From Pseudomonas tremae (GTDB taxonomy: Bacteria > Pseudomonadota > Gammaproteobacteria > Pseudomonadales > Pseudomonadaceae), in contig NZ_LJRO01000458.1 in assembly GCF_001401155.1 (NCBI RefSeq), forward strand, positions 124,001-188,000: a stretch of DNA of 64,000 nt. The letters are read 5' to 3'. Positions within the stretch are counted from its first letter, which is position 1. Each line of letters starts with the position of its first letter. The notes below the pieces were generated by a model. That model was not told the DNA's origin. It ran no database searches and saw only the letters and a program-made list of their open reading frames with translations. The translations under genes and the position numbers were made by a program. This document shows positions 47,101-55,479 of the stretch, piece by piece.

Positions 47101-50100
47101 CTGCTTCCGTGGGTTAAATTATGGGCGCATTCGTTTACACACCCTGTAGACGAGTCACAGCTTAACGAGGCCATCGTCCAAGCCAAATCGACATCTGCCC
47201 AGTTGCAGGTCAATCGATATCGCGAATACCCGCACACAGCTAACGACATCGTGATCTTATGGTTAGACATCCTCCTTACCTCTGGACTGGCTCGGCAGGA
47301 AACCATAGCCGAGCTGGTTGCCTGGACGACGACCCTAAGCCGTCCGCTGTTCACCCCGACCCTCAACCGGCTCACACGTCTATTCGCTACTGTTGCTGGA
47401 GCTGAAAACCTAGCATTTGAAATGGCTGAGAAGGCAGCGTCAATTCATCGTACTGAGCGTTCTGATGCACGACACTTGGTCGAAGGGCTTGTTGACGTCG
47501 CCCGCTCACTGCTCCCAATCAGTACTGTCGATGCCGAGGCTTATTTCAACGAGGCCGTCGAGGTCGCAAGCAAAATTGGTGACGAAAATTTCGCTCGCTG
47601 GGAGGCTCTGATTCAGCTGGCTGAACGCGCGGCAAATGGGGCGCGCCCGGCACCAGAAGTAGCTTACAACTTCTCTCGTTGCGCGGAAGTGACTCGAGAT
47701 TACGTAGACAGAGATAAACATTTCGCGTGGAACGCCACGATAGACGCTCTGACAGGCTTGTGCCCCTCTTCTACATTGGCCATCGCGAGTCGTTGGCGTG
47801 ACCGTAGGTTTGGGGATGAAAGCAGAATTTTGGAGGTTGCAACCCGCAGGCTCTTGGCTAATAAGCAAATTGAGCCTTTGGACGCCCTCCCCCTGACTGT
47901 CTTTCGGGCGGATTGGGACGAAATCGCAATTCTCTTATCGGTACTTGAGGGAGGCGCTGATAGCCAGGTCAAGGTAATAGCTGTTGAGCGTGCTTATCGC
48001 TATATGACGCTCAAAACACAGACCGCAGCGAAATGGCAGGCGTTAGAGTCCATCTCGCAATCTCTGGGCGTGACACTTCCGGGTTTAAGCCAGCGCCTGA
48101 CCAGGACAATCCAGGCTGAGGCATCTGGTGTCCACAGCCCATCCAGCAGTGTTGGCACTCAAACGGGGCGTTCTCGGGATCAAAATGAATGGGACGCTGT
48201 GTTTGTAGGTTGTGACCTATCGACATCAACCGGAATATCGGCCGCTCATCAAACATACAGGGCGGGTGAGCCGCCGTTTCACATGGAGTTTTTTTTCAGC
48301 GAATGCGTTCAACGCATCTCGGTCGGGCAGCAGCCGTCCTTCATTGAGGCCTTCGCGCATGTTGCGGAATTTCGATTGTGGGATTTACGCAGCTTTCTGG
48401 AAACGCTTCCAACCCAATGGACGGCGCGTCCGGCGATTCGCAACGCGCTGGTTAGGATGCTGAAGACTGTGTGCCGACGTCTCTGCATGGAAATCAGGCG
48501 TGACCGGTATTACCAGGTTATGCCGTTCGATCTCGCGTATCAGAAATCCGGTATCGGCGAGTTTGAGTTACTGGACGTGATCTTAAGTGCAATCGCTGAG
48601 TCGACCGAGCTCGCTGGTTCGGAACGCCTCTTCAGCCTCGTAGGCCTGCTCGCTCCCAAGCTATCCAATGACGAGGCATTGGACGCTTTATCCTACGGCC
48701 TCAAATTATTCGACGCAGTTCTGGAGGAAGGCGATGGAGACGGGCCTTGGAATCAGCAACTGTTTCCAGCCGCTTCAATTGAGGGGGCACTGGCTGGCTA
48801 CATTTGGGCGGGACTGGCCTCGCCGGTAGCAGCCACGCGGTGGGAAGCCGCTCACGCGGTGGTTGGGGTTTGTGCGTTGAACCGACATCAGATCCTTAGC
48901 GAGCTGTTCGCCCATGCGGTCAGTGACACAAAGATGCCGTACGGAGACGCTCGATTCGAGTTCTATAGTCTTCATGCTCAACAGTGGTTGTTGGTAGCTG
49001 CTTCACGCGCTGCGCTGGAATACCCAGCTGCATTCATCCCGCATCTAGACTGTTTGCTGGTACAGGCTGATCCGAACCAGCAACACGTACTGATTCGACT
49101 GTTTGCCGCCCGCTCAGTCATGGCTTTGATCGAGCACAAACTCGTCACTCTCCCCTCGGAACTTGAGCAGCAGTTGGTGAAGATATGCGCAGGTGAAAGC
49201 GCCAGCCAGGGCGCTGCTCAGACGCAAAACTCCCTCTCGCAAAGCAATGCTTCCAATAATGACGATCGCAATTTCTCGGGAAGGGACTTCGATCAGTATT
49301 GGCTAGCGCCACTTGGTCGCTGCTTTGGCCTGAAACAATCTCAGGTGTGCCGCGAGACGCAGAAGAGTTTGCGCAGCGAATTAGGTTACACAGGCGCACA
49401 TCGCTGGGATGCCGACCTTAGAAACAAAGCAGAGCTATACCGCTATGAGGATACAAATAGCAGCCACGGTACCTACCCGCGCGTTGATGACCTGAGTTTT
49501 TACCACTCCTATCACGCGATGATGATCACTGCCGGCCGTCTATTGTCGACACAGCCAGTAGTCGGAGGTCATGATGAGTCGAATGAAAATAAGTTTGTAG
49601 AATGGCTTTCTCGACACGATATTGCGCGCACAGATGGAAGATGGCTTGCCGATAGACGAGACCCGGAACCTGCTATCCGATATGACTGGCCGCAGCGGGA
49701 TGAGGCTGATGCTTGGCTAAAATCTATATCAGCCCAGGACTTTGAGCGTGGCCTCTATCCCACCCCAGGCATGCTCACGATTTGGGGCCAGTGGTCTGGG
49801 GCCGACGTCAATCATTCGGAGGCAATCTCGGTGCATTCAGCACTGGTATCACCAAGCACATCAGCGTCTCTGCTGCGTGCGATTCAAACCGTAGAACACC
49901 CGCACGACTTTCGAATCCCTGGCGTCGACGACGAATTGGAGTTCGCCACTCCACCCTATGTGCTCAAAGGGTGGATACAGAGTCGGCACCATGAATCGGG
50001 GCTGGACAGAAGCGATCCTTGGGCCGGCAATATTGGCTTTCCAGCTCCCGAACCGGCGGCGTATGTTGTTGAACTCATGAACATGTCGACTGACCTTGAT

Positions 50101-50397
50101 CGCAGGATATGGTTGACGACCTCATCCTCAGTGCCTGTCATGCGCTCTCAGACGTGGGGGTATTCCCCAGACGATGAAGGTTCTGATCAAGCACAAGGTG
50201 TTCGGCTAGAGGCGTCCATGTCCTATGTTATTGAATTTTTAACAGCAGTTGGCAAAGACTTGGTCGTAGAGGTTGAAGTCGAAAGAACTGCTCGCCACCA
50301 AAATTACCGAGATCCAGTCGCAGATGAACTCCAATACATCTTACCCAGCAACCGAATTTACATCTTCAGAAGTGATGGAACCGTCCGAACGCTCTAG
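44128..50397 (+). CDS. avs3a: Avs3-like giant STAND NTPase with Cap4-type nuclease domain
   Basis: A 2089-aa protein. The N-terminal Cap4-like nuclease has SRDGDQFHYLWAARRALQLL, VTIEGAA (Glu41), IDIAEYYG (Asp62) and MQLKHST (Gln82, Lys84). The STAND ATPase has Walker A VHADAGIGKSVFATNIG near 283-299 and Walker B LLCIIVDAADNAQM near 384-397. The remaining about 1500 residues are helical repeats (TPR/HEAT-like), the sensor. Size, domain order and the small gene directly after it match AVAST type 3, whose large protein senses the phage terminase and cuts DNA. Identification is from architecture and remembered family features; the target here is unproven. GGGAAG precedes ATG 44128. Confidence 0.7.
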   Translation: MSESMLVRASRDGDQFHYLWAARRALQLLRPQSGLVAVTIEGAATSEFPGAEQVEVGDQLIDIAEYYGDTDLEHATLVRYMQLKHSTLRVDEVWQPSGLEKTIHGFAERYAELQRRLPGVPLRERLEFWFVTNRTISAEFLEAIEDAAAQRTARHPGNLRKLEAFTSLNGDGLAAFCQMLRLDGSHDNYWTQRNILFQDVSGYLPDMDVDAPIRLKELVNRKALSESADNPSITKMDMFRELRTDEAQLFPAPCLINKIDQVIPRQHEDMIVRSIIEAAGVPVVVHADAGIGKSVFATNIGSNLPEGSVSLLYDCFGNGQYRSVTGYRHGHRIALVQLANELSALGLCHLLIPTVNADISAYMRAFMHRVRQAVSMLRAKNADALLCIIVDAADNAQMAAEEIGEPRSFVRDLLREPLPEGVRLVALCRPHRESLLDPPPQALSLGLSAFTVEETAAHLHQKFPDASEHDVEEFHRLSSHNPRVQALTLSRELTLPEMLRLLGPNPTTVDSVIDTILEASIAKLRDTAGTLERTQIDLICAGLASLRPLVPITVLAEISGVQPSLVRSFALDLGRPLIVNGNTIQFFDEPAETWFRERFRPGASQLKDFINDLAKLSSTSTYVAGVMPQLMLEAGQFSELVDLALTSNGLPDSGPVERRDIELQRLQFALKASLRIQRYPEAAKLALKAGGESAGDERQRALLQENTDLVSAFMDSNSVQEIVSRRTFGSGWVGSHHVYEAAILSGYEELRGEARSRLRMAEEWLSNWARLSPEARKSEPVTDEDRAMMAIAQLNINGADQAALNLRRWSPRSISYTAGRVVAQRLLDHGRYLQLDELAVAAGNNMPLVLALAEETRKQNRLLSVEPTQRIYKLLARQQIRANNSDSDRAPPLQAIVALVETAYCHKICDSLEARDLLERYLPLQPPTHLSSRLGGSPTPYLRACALHAALSEKPLELIEVASPELRKEMQAVKSHSKSQELREFEADIGPLLPWVKLWAHSFTHPVDESQLNEAIVQAKSTSAQLQVNRYREYPHTANDIVILWLDILLTSGLARQETIAELVAWTTTLSRPLFTPTLNRLTRLFATVAGAENLAFEMAEKAASIHRTERSDARHLVEGLVDVARSLLPISTVDAEAYFNEAVEVASKIGDENFARWEALIQLAERAANGARPAPEVAYNFSRCAEVTRDYVDRDKHFAWNATIDALTGLCPSSTLAIASRWRDRRFGDESRILEVATRRLLANKQIEPLDALPLTVFRADWDEIAILLSVLEGGADSQVKVIAVERAYRYMTLKTQTAAKWQALESISQSLGVTLPGLSQRLTRTIQAEASGVHSPSSSVGTQTGRSRDQNEWDAVFVGCDLSTSTGISAAHQTYRAGEPPFHMEFFFSECVQRISVGQQPSFIEAFAHVAEFRLWDLRSFLETLPTQWTARPAIRNALVRMLKTVCRRLCMEIRRDRYYQVMPFDLAYQKSGIGEFELLDVILSAIAESTELAGSERLFSLVGLLAPKLSNDEALDALSYGLKLFDAVLEEGDGDGPWNQQLFPAASIEGALAGYIWAGLASPVAATRWEAAHAVVGVCALNRHQILSELFAHAVSDTKMPYGDARFEFYSLHAQQWLLVAASRAALEYPAAFIPHLDCLLVQADPNQQHVLIRLFAARSVMALIEHKLVTLPSELEQQLVKICAGESASQGAAQTQNSLSQSNASNNDDRNFSGRDFDQYWLAPLGRCFGLKQSQVCRETQKSLRSELGYTGAHRWDADLRNKAELYRYEDTNSSHGTYPRVDDLSFYHSYHAMMITAGRLLSTQPVVGGHDESNENKFVEWLSRHDIARTDGRWLADRRDPEPAIRYDWPQRDEADAWLKSISAQDFERGLYPTPGMLTIWGQWSGADVNHSEAISVHSALVSPSTSASLLRAIQTVEHPHDFRIPGVDDELEFATPPYVLKGWIQSRHHESGLDRSDPWAGNIGFPAPEPAAYVVELMNMSTDLDRRIWLTTSSSVPVMRSQTWGYSPDDEGSDQAQGVRLEASMSYVIEFLTAVGKDLVVEVEVERTARHQNYRDPVADELQYILPSNRIYIFRSDGTVRTL

Positions 50398-51112
50398 GGC
50401 TATCTTGGCGCTCGGAAAAAAACTGGTGGCAGAGCAAGGACTTGAGGACTCTGTTGACACGCTAGGTCGCTGGATGGCCCACCACATTGCCGAGCTCATT
50501 CAAGAGGCTGAATCAGCCAGCGATGACCACCGCCCCACCAAAATGGCAAACGCTCGTGAAGCCGTATTAGCATTTTGGGCTCACCGGCACGCGCTACCAT
50601 CGGGACGCAGCCCTTTTGCAGGGATGGAGCCGATCCTTGATGTTTTAGAAGGCCTAGATCCTGACGGGTCGAACTATCGATATTTCTCTCCATCCCATGC
50701 TCCGAGCGAGGGTGACAAAGAGTCGGAGGAGGTTTATGCCAACGTAGCAATGGCGAAGATCGTTGACCGGGCATCAAGAATAGCCATCGACTTTTACCTA
50801 GCCGAGGCGGCGCGAGGGGCTCTCGACACATCAAAGGAGTGGGTTCAGTTGGCGACCGAGGCGGGAGCGGACGACGGGCTGGATATCACTTTAATAAGAA
50901 TGCTCACTGACAGAGAAGATTTGACCAATGGATCGAATCCCAATGGTGAGCGCCGGCGTCTCCTCAATGACCGAAAACTCAACATGGAGGCCTTGCTCGC
51001 TGGAGCTTCGGATGCTCTGGCCGGCATCAATGCACAACTTGCCGAGTTGCCCGCTGATGATCAAGACGCTCAAGATGACTCCGAAATCAGCCTGCCAACA
51101 GGCGGAGATTGA
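50324..51112 (+). CDS. avs3b: Avs3b-like companion protein
   Basis: A protein of about 262 aa overlapping the end of the 2089-aa gene. It contains ALGKKLVAEQGLEDSVDTLGRWMAHHIAELI near 30-60, a segment I associate with the second protein of AVAST type 3, plus LNDRKLNMEALLAGASDALAGINAQL near the end and an acidic tail. It is otherwise unannotated and predicted helical. Possible starts are TTG 50273, ATG 50324 and ATG 50375; the last begins just before the conserved part. Its role in Avs3 systems is unclear. Confidence 0.55.
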   Translation: MNSNTSYPATEFTSSEVMEPSERSRAILALGKKLVAEQGLEDSVDTLGRWMAHHIAELIQEAESASDDHRPTKMANAREAVLAFWAHRHALPSGRSPFAGMEPILDVLEGLDPDGSNYRYFSPSHAPSEGDKESEEVYANVAMAKIVDRASRIAIDFYLAEAARGALDTSKEWVQLATEAGADDGLDITLIRMLTDREDLTNGSNPNGERRRLLNDRKLNMEALLAGASDALAGINAQLAELPADDQDAQDDSEISLPTGGD

Positions 51113-51576
51113 CGTCAGCATCTGGCGACCTCAATCCTGTACTCGCGCTCAAAACCGACGCTGGACGCTAACGAATTACGTTAGAAAGCATAACGTCTGT
51201 AGCGCTAGCTGAGGCAAATCGCGTGCATTAAACGACCAATCATCGCGTTTGCTGGCGGTGAGCGAAAATCCCTGCGATCCTGGCAGCTTTGCGCGGTCGC
51301 TGGATTTCCGGGCTTGTTACTGACCAACAAACGGCAATGCAGCTGGCCACCTTGTAACCGAGGCTTCTCTGCTAGATGTTACGGGAGGCCATTGACCATT
51401 TCGTCTGATGTTTTAGGTGGCTCTGATCCTCCCTCATACAGAGCAGCAAATAGTTCTCGAAACGCTGGGAGGTCACTGGTGATTTATAGATCCAGCATGG
51501 CAAGATGGCGGTCAGCTACCGCCGTTCAGTTTCGAGCACGCCATACCGGCATCAGCGGTAAATATGGATCGCAATC
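51113..51576. other. Gap between the Avs3-like and Hachiman modules
   Basis: About 460 bp without a supportable gene. A 112-codon frame at 51314-51652 overlaps the hamA start in another frame and has no motif. The hamA promoter should lie here. Confidence 0.45.
51168..51184. repeat. Short perfect inverted repeat
   Basis: CTAACG / CGTTAG with a 5-nt AATTA loop, 55 bp after the avs3b-like stop. It may be a weak terminator or a regulatory dyad. Confidence 0.35.
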
Positions 51577-52371
51577 ATGGATGATCTCCTGTTCGACTTC
51601 GGCAATGCCGTGCCTTGGTTTCCGCACAGCCAAGAAGATCCCTACGTTCTAGTTCGGATGAGTGCCGCGCATGTCGCGCTCCTGCAAGCGACGCTTGCCG
51701 AGCCATTGCGTCGTTGCTACATCACTGATGACCTACTCCACCGTTCCGCCGCGCGCACCGGACTGTCGCTTGCTGAAGTTCTCTCCAGCAAGCTTCCGGA
51801 TGCAGGATCAACCATGGCTGGCGATTTTGGTGAGGTGCTAGGTTATTTCTATCAGTCAGCCAAGGAGCATCCGGCCGAAGCGATAGGCCCCAAGAAATGG
51901 CGGCTCAAACAGGATAGGACTAAACCGGCCCCCAAATCGGATGTCATCCATTTCCTGATGCCCGATCACCCCAATGCGAGCGCGAACGATGTCATCCTGT
52001 GCTCCGAGGTTAAGCTCAAATCCACTTCTGCTCCGTCAAATCCCATAGCCACCGCAATCAAGGACTGTGAAACGGATCGGGTAAGCCGGCTTGCCAAGAC
52101 CTTGGTTTGGCTGCGCGAACGATCCATTACTGAAGATCTTGGTGATGTGAATATTCCGCTGTTGAACCGCTTTATCAATGCGGTTGACGCTCCATCTGCG
52201 ACCAAGCGCTACCGCGCCGTTGCCGTCATCTGTGAAAGCTTGCTCACCGCAGAACTCGCGACTGCACCCACTACAGCAAGTGACGATTTCACCCTAGTCG
52301 TTATCTCCGTTCCAGACCTACACGCCACCTATAACGCCGCGTTCCAAGCTGCACGCGCTTCGGTGATTTGA
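51577..52371 (+). CDS. hamA: Hachiman HamA nuclease (DUF1837)
   Basis: A 264-aa protein matching the DUF1837 pattern: GDFGEVLGYFYQ (Glu86), PKKWRLKQDR then PAPKSDVIHF (Asp122), and LCSEVKLKST (Glu144, Lys146), the acidic and Lys residues of a PD-(D/E)xK nuclease. HamA is the nuclease effector of Hachiman, held inactive by HamB. AbpA of AbpAB has the same domain, so AbpAB-type is the alternative. The hamA stop overlaps the region of the hamB start (two bases between stop and ATG 52374). Confidence 0.8.
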   Translation: MDDLLFDFGNAVPWFPHSQEDPYVLVRMSAAHVALLQATLAEPLRRCYITDDLLHRSAARTGLSLAEVLSSKLPDAGSTMAGDFGEVLGYFYQSAKEHPAEAIGPKKWRLKQDRTKPAPKSDVIHFLMPDHPNASANDVILCSEVKLKSTSAPSNPIATAIKDCETDRVSRLAKTLVWLRERSITEDLGDVNIPLLNRFINAVDAPSATKRYRAVAVICESLLTAELATAPTTASDDFTLVVISVPDLHATYNAAFQAARASVI

Positions 52372-52373
52372 CT

Positions 52374-55358
52374 ATGCGAGCCGCACTTCAAACGTGGATC
52401 AATAACGCAGACATGGCTCGTCATCTTGGTCATTTCTCGATAACACAGATGCCGATGGAGCTCGCACGCATCAGCAATCGGCTTGAGGATTACTACATAT
52501 CTCTGGTTGGTGAACTTTTCGAGGCGGCTCGCGGAACAGACACTTCTAGCGCTGACTGGGCTCAGCTAGGAAATGCTTTCCTTCAGTTCTCAAAAGAATT
52601 GCCATCGGTGCAATTGGTACAGCTGGGAATCGCCCAAGACGAGGCAGCCCTGTTCGCAGCTGCAGCATTCTATTTCGGAGATTTCCCGGCTTCCGCCTAC
52701 CTCGCCATGCGCCAATCGGCCATCCCTGACTCACCTCAGAGCTTGAGAGCTGCTTGCTACGACTTTTTGGCACGTCCACTGCAGCTGCGATCTGCGGCAG
52801 CACATGCACTGCAGGAACACTTGAGAACCGGTAATTTGGTGGCCCTCGCCAGTGATGTCGAGGCGGCCGTTCAGGTCGAAAAAGATGCTCTGCTGGAAGG
52901 GCCAGACGCTTGGGTTGCCGCTGCATTGCTCAGTAAGCTCCTTACTCGATTCCATGCATCAAATGTCCGTGCGGTGTTACCCCAAGGCGCGAATCCATTC
53001 TGGACACCACTGGTCAACTCCTTCCTTGATCGCAAGCCATCGACTTGGGAGTTTTTCCCTTCGCAGATACAAGCCATCCAGGGTGGATTGCTCGAAAACA
53101 ACCAAAGCTATGCTTTGCAGATGCCCACCGGCGCGGGCAAAACAACGCTGTGCGAAACCTTGCTTTACTGGCACCTCAACTTGAATCCGCAGCATGTCGC
53201 AATCATGGTTGTGCCTTATCGCTCGCTGGCATCTGAGCTAAGAAGCTCACTTGTACGCAGACTCAACGCAATGGGTTTACCGTCTCGCTGCGCTTATGGT
53301 GGCACCGTCCCTTCGCGGGACGAGATGCACGGGTTGGAGCAAATACGCGCATTGGTCGCCACTCCCGAATCATTGTCCGGAGTTCTCAGCGCTGACCCAT
53401 CGTTCGCCCAACGTGTATCGCTGGTGATCTGTGATGAAGGGCATCTTCTGGATAGCTCAGGTCGTGGCATTGGGCTCGAATTACTTCTCGCACGAATGAA
53501 AGCACGCGTCATCAATCCGATCCGCTTCGTGTTCATGTCAGCGATCGTTCCCAACATCGAAGAAATCAACGCGTGGCTGGGGGGGAACGAACAGACGGTT
53601 ATCAGAAGCACCTATCGACCCGCCATTGCCGAATTTGCAGTGTTGCGCTCTAAGGGGGCGGGCGCGTCAAAATCAGTTCGTCTCGACATGCACCCTCATG
53701 AGCCCGATCAGCGCCAATATGGTATTTACGGTTTTCTGGATCGAAGCCATTTTCAGTACATAAACCCCGCCACAGGCCGGAACAAAACCTACACGTTCAC
53801 CTCAGTTAAGACGCTTGCGATTGCAGCGGCCCGCAAGGTCTTAACGATGGGAACCACTGCGGTTTTTGCAGCGAATAAAAGAGGAAATCAAGGGGCGATA
53901 GGATTAGCTGAGGAGCTAATCGCCCAGTTATCTTTTCCGCTTTCACTGCCCAACCCGATCGCTTTTGCAAACCTGGAAAAACTGGAAAGTCGAATCAATT
54001 ATTTGGAGGCTGAATTTGGCTCGTCTTGGATTGGGGCACGATCAGTAAGAAATGGAGCAGTCCTTCACCATGGGGACATTCCCCAGGAGACCCGCGAGGT
54101 GCTCGAGGAGTTGCTGCGCGAGCGCCATATCCACCTCGTTATTTGCACAAGTACGCTTGCTGAAGGTGTGAACCTACCTATCCGATCCTTGGTGCTGTAT
54201 TCGGTGCAGCGGCGTCAAGGCAAGGGCAAACCGGTAGATATGCTCGCAAGGGATATCAAAAACCTTGTAGGGCGCGCTGGACGCGCAGGTGCCAACACCA
54301 AAGGGCTGGTCATCTGCGCCAATGCCGACCAATGGAGTCTAGTTGAGCCGGTGGCGACAGCCGGCCCCGGCGAGACTCTGAGGGGCGCATTGCGCACACT
54401 GATCCGGAATCTGGAAAATCACTTATCAATCCACAATATTGTCCTTACCAATGAGTTCTTAGAGGCCAATGCCGTTATTCATCCTCTTGTGGACGGAGTG
54501 GATTCGACGCTGTTGGAGCTAATTGGGGAAGAGCTTGGGGACAACGATTTCGTCAGGCTGGCCACGGATCTGGCCTCACACACATTCGCGGCGCATCAGC
54601 AGCCACCCGGATCTGCCGGCACCTTGAGATCTGTGTTCGAACTCCGAGCTGTACGTCTGCTGTCTTTACGTGCGCAGGGCAAGCTCGCGTGGATCAAAGA
54701 GACGGGTACCAAGGTTCGGCTGCTCGCATCTGTAGAACAACTATTGCTTCCAGCCCTGGCGGATTGGTCAGCGCCAATGGATCCCTCCTCAGATGATCTT
54801 CGAACCACGATTCTTGAATGGGCATGGCAGGATCAAGAGCTGCAGAGTGATGTGAAGTCCGCGTTCCGGCTTGATGAAAATCAGCACCCCGTGACGGTAA
54901 AACCTAAGTTTTTTGAAATCGTGCGTCTGTGGATGGCGGGGGCATCGTTTTACGGAATCGCTGAATCAACGCAGTTGAAAGTCGATGACCTGTTGGCGGT
55001 TCACTCGCGCGCGACATCATATTCGCTGGAGAGCATCGTAGAACAAGGCATCACCCTCCTCTCTCGTATTTTGCTGGAGCGTGGAATCGTCATTCATGAA
55101 GGGGTGACGGCATTTACCGAACACCTTAAGTTTGGTGTGCCTTCCCGTGAGGGGAAGCTTTTCGCGACCGCGGGTGTAAGACACCGCAGAGCCTACGTCA
55201 TGTTAGGTGATGTCCATAAGCGTGATGGCACCGTCGTTGATCCGTCAAACGCCAAAGCAACAGCCCTCAGAGCCATGAACGCTTTTCCAGAGCAGTGGCA
55301 TGCCGTGTTGGGCGACCTGGTCTACAACAACACACTCGTCGACCTCGGCAATCTGTGA
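52374..55358 (+). CDS. hamB: Hachiman HamB superfamily 2 helicase
   Basis: A 994-aa SF2 helicase. Walker A is QMPTGAGKTTLCE near 247-259, motif Ia VVPYRSLASEL, motif II VICDEGHLL near 350-358 (DEGH), and the C-terminal motif LVGRAGRAG near 630-638. Domain layout and pairing with HamA fit Hachiman, in which HamB surveys DNA ends or damaged DNA and releases HamA. ATG 52374 was chosen over TTG 52368 because the protein then starts MRAALQTWIN. A GC-hairpin plus T6 follows the stop. Confidence 0.82.
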   Translation: MRAALQTWINNADMARHLGHFSITQMPMELARISNRLEDYYISLVGELFEAARGTDTSSADWAQLGNAFLQFSKELPSVQLVQLGIAQDEAALFAAAAFYFGDFPASAYLAMRQSAIPDSPQSLRAACYDFLARPLQLRSAAAHALQEHLRTGNLVALASDVEAAVQVEKDALLEGPDAWVAAALLSKLLTRFHASNVRAVLPQGANPFWTPLVNSFLDRKPSTWEFFPSQIQAIQGGLLENNQSYALQMPTGAGKTTLCETLLYWHLNLNPQHVAIMVVPYRSLASELRSSLVRRLNAMGLPSRCAYGGTVPSRDEMHGLEQIRALVATPESLSGVLSADPSFAQRVSLVICDEGHLLDSSGRGIGLELLLARMKARVINPIRFVFMSAIVPNIEEINAWLGGNEQTVIRSTYRPAIAEFAVLRSKGAGASKSVRLDMHPHEPDQRQYGIYGFLDRSHFQYINPATGRNKTYTFTSVKTLAIAAARKVLTMGTTAVFAANKRGNQGAIGLAEELIAQLSFPLSLPNPIAFANLEKLESRINYLEAEFGSSWIGARSVRNGAVLHHGDIPQETREVLEELLRERHIHLVICTSTLAEGVNLPIRSLVLYSVQRRQGKGKPVDMLARDIKNLVGRAGRAGANTKGLVICANADQWSLVEPVATAGPGETLRGALRTLIRNLENHLSIHNIVLTNEFLEANAVIHPLVDGVDSTLLELIGEELGDNDFVRLATDLASHTFAAHQQPPGSAGTLRSVFELRAVRLLSLRAQGKLAWIKETGTKVRLLASVEQLLLPALADWSAPMDPSSDDLRTTILEWAWQDQELQSDVKSAFRLDENQHPVTVKPKFFEIVRLWMAGASFYGIAESTQLKVDDLLAVHSRATSYSLESIVEQGITLLSRILLERGIVIHEGVTAFTEHLKFGVPSREGKLFATAGVRHRRAYVMLGDVHKRDGTVVDPSNAKATALRAMNAFPEQWHAVLGDLVYNNTLVDLGNL

Positions 55359-55364
55359 GCGTTG

Positions 55365-55392
55365 GGCCCTGATATGTGATGGGCCATTTTTT
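55365..55392 (+). terminator. Rho-independent terminator after hamB
   Basis: GGCCC (55365-55369) and GGGCC (55381-55385) form a GC-only 5-bp stem with an 11-nt loop, followed by A and six T (55387-55392), just past the hamB stop. The stem is short but has a clear T-tract. It suggests the 55480 gene has its own promoter or is reached by read-through. Confidence 0.55.
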
Positions 55393-55479
55393 GTAATTGC
55401 TAACGCTACTCGAGTCTGACGAGCTCAGGCCAAGAGCACAGCTTTCAACCATCATCTCAATGGCAGGACATGGATATTT

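Noticed and set aside
51314..51652. A 112-codon frame before hamA
   Set aside because: Overlaps hamA in another frame with no family features.
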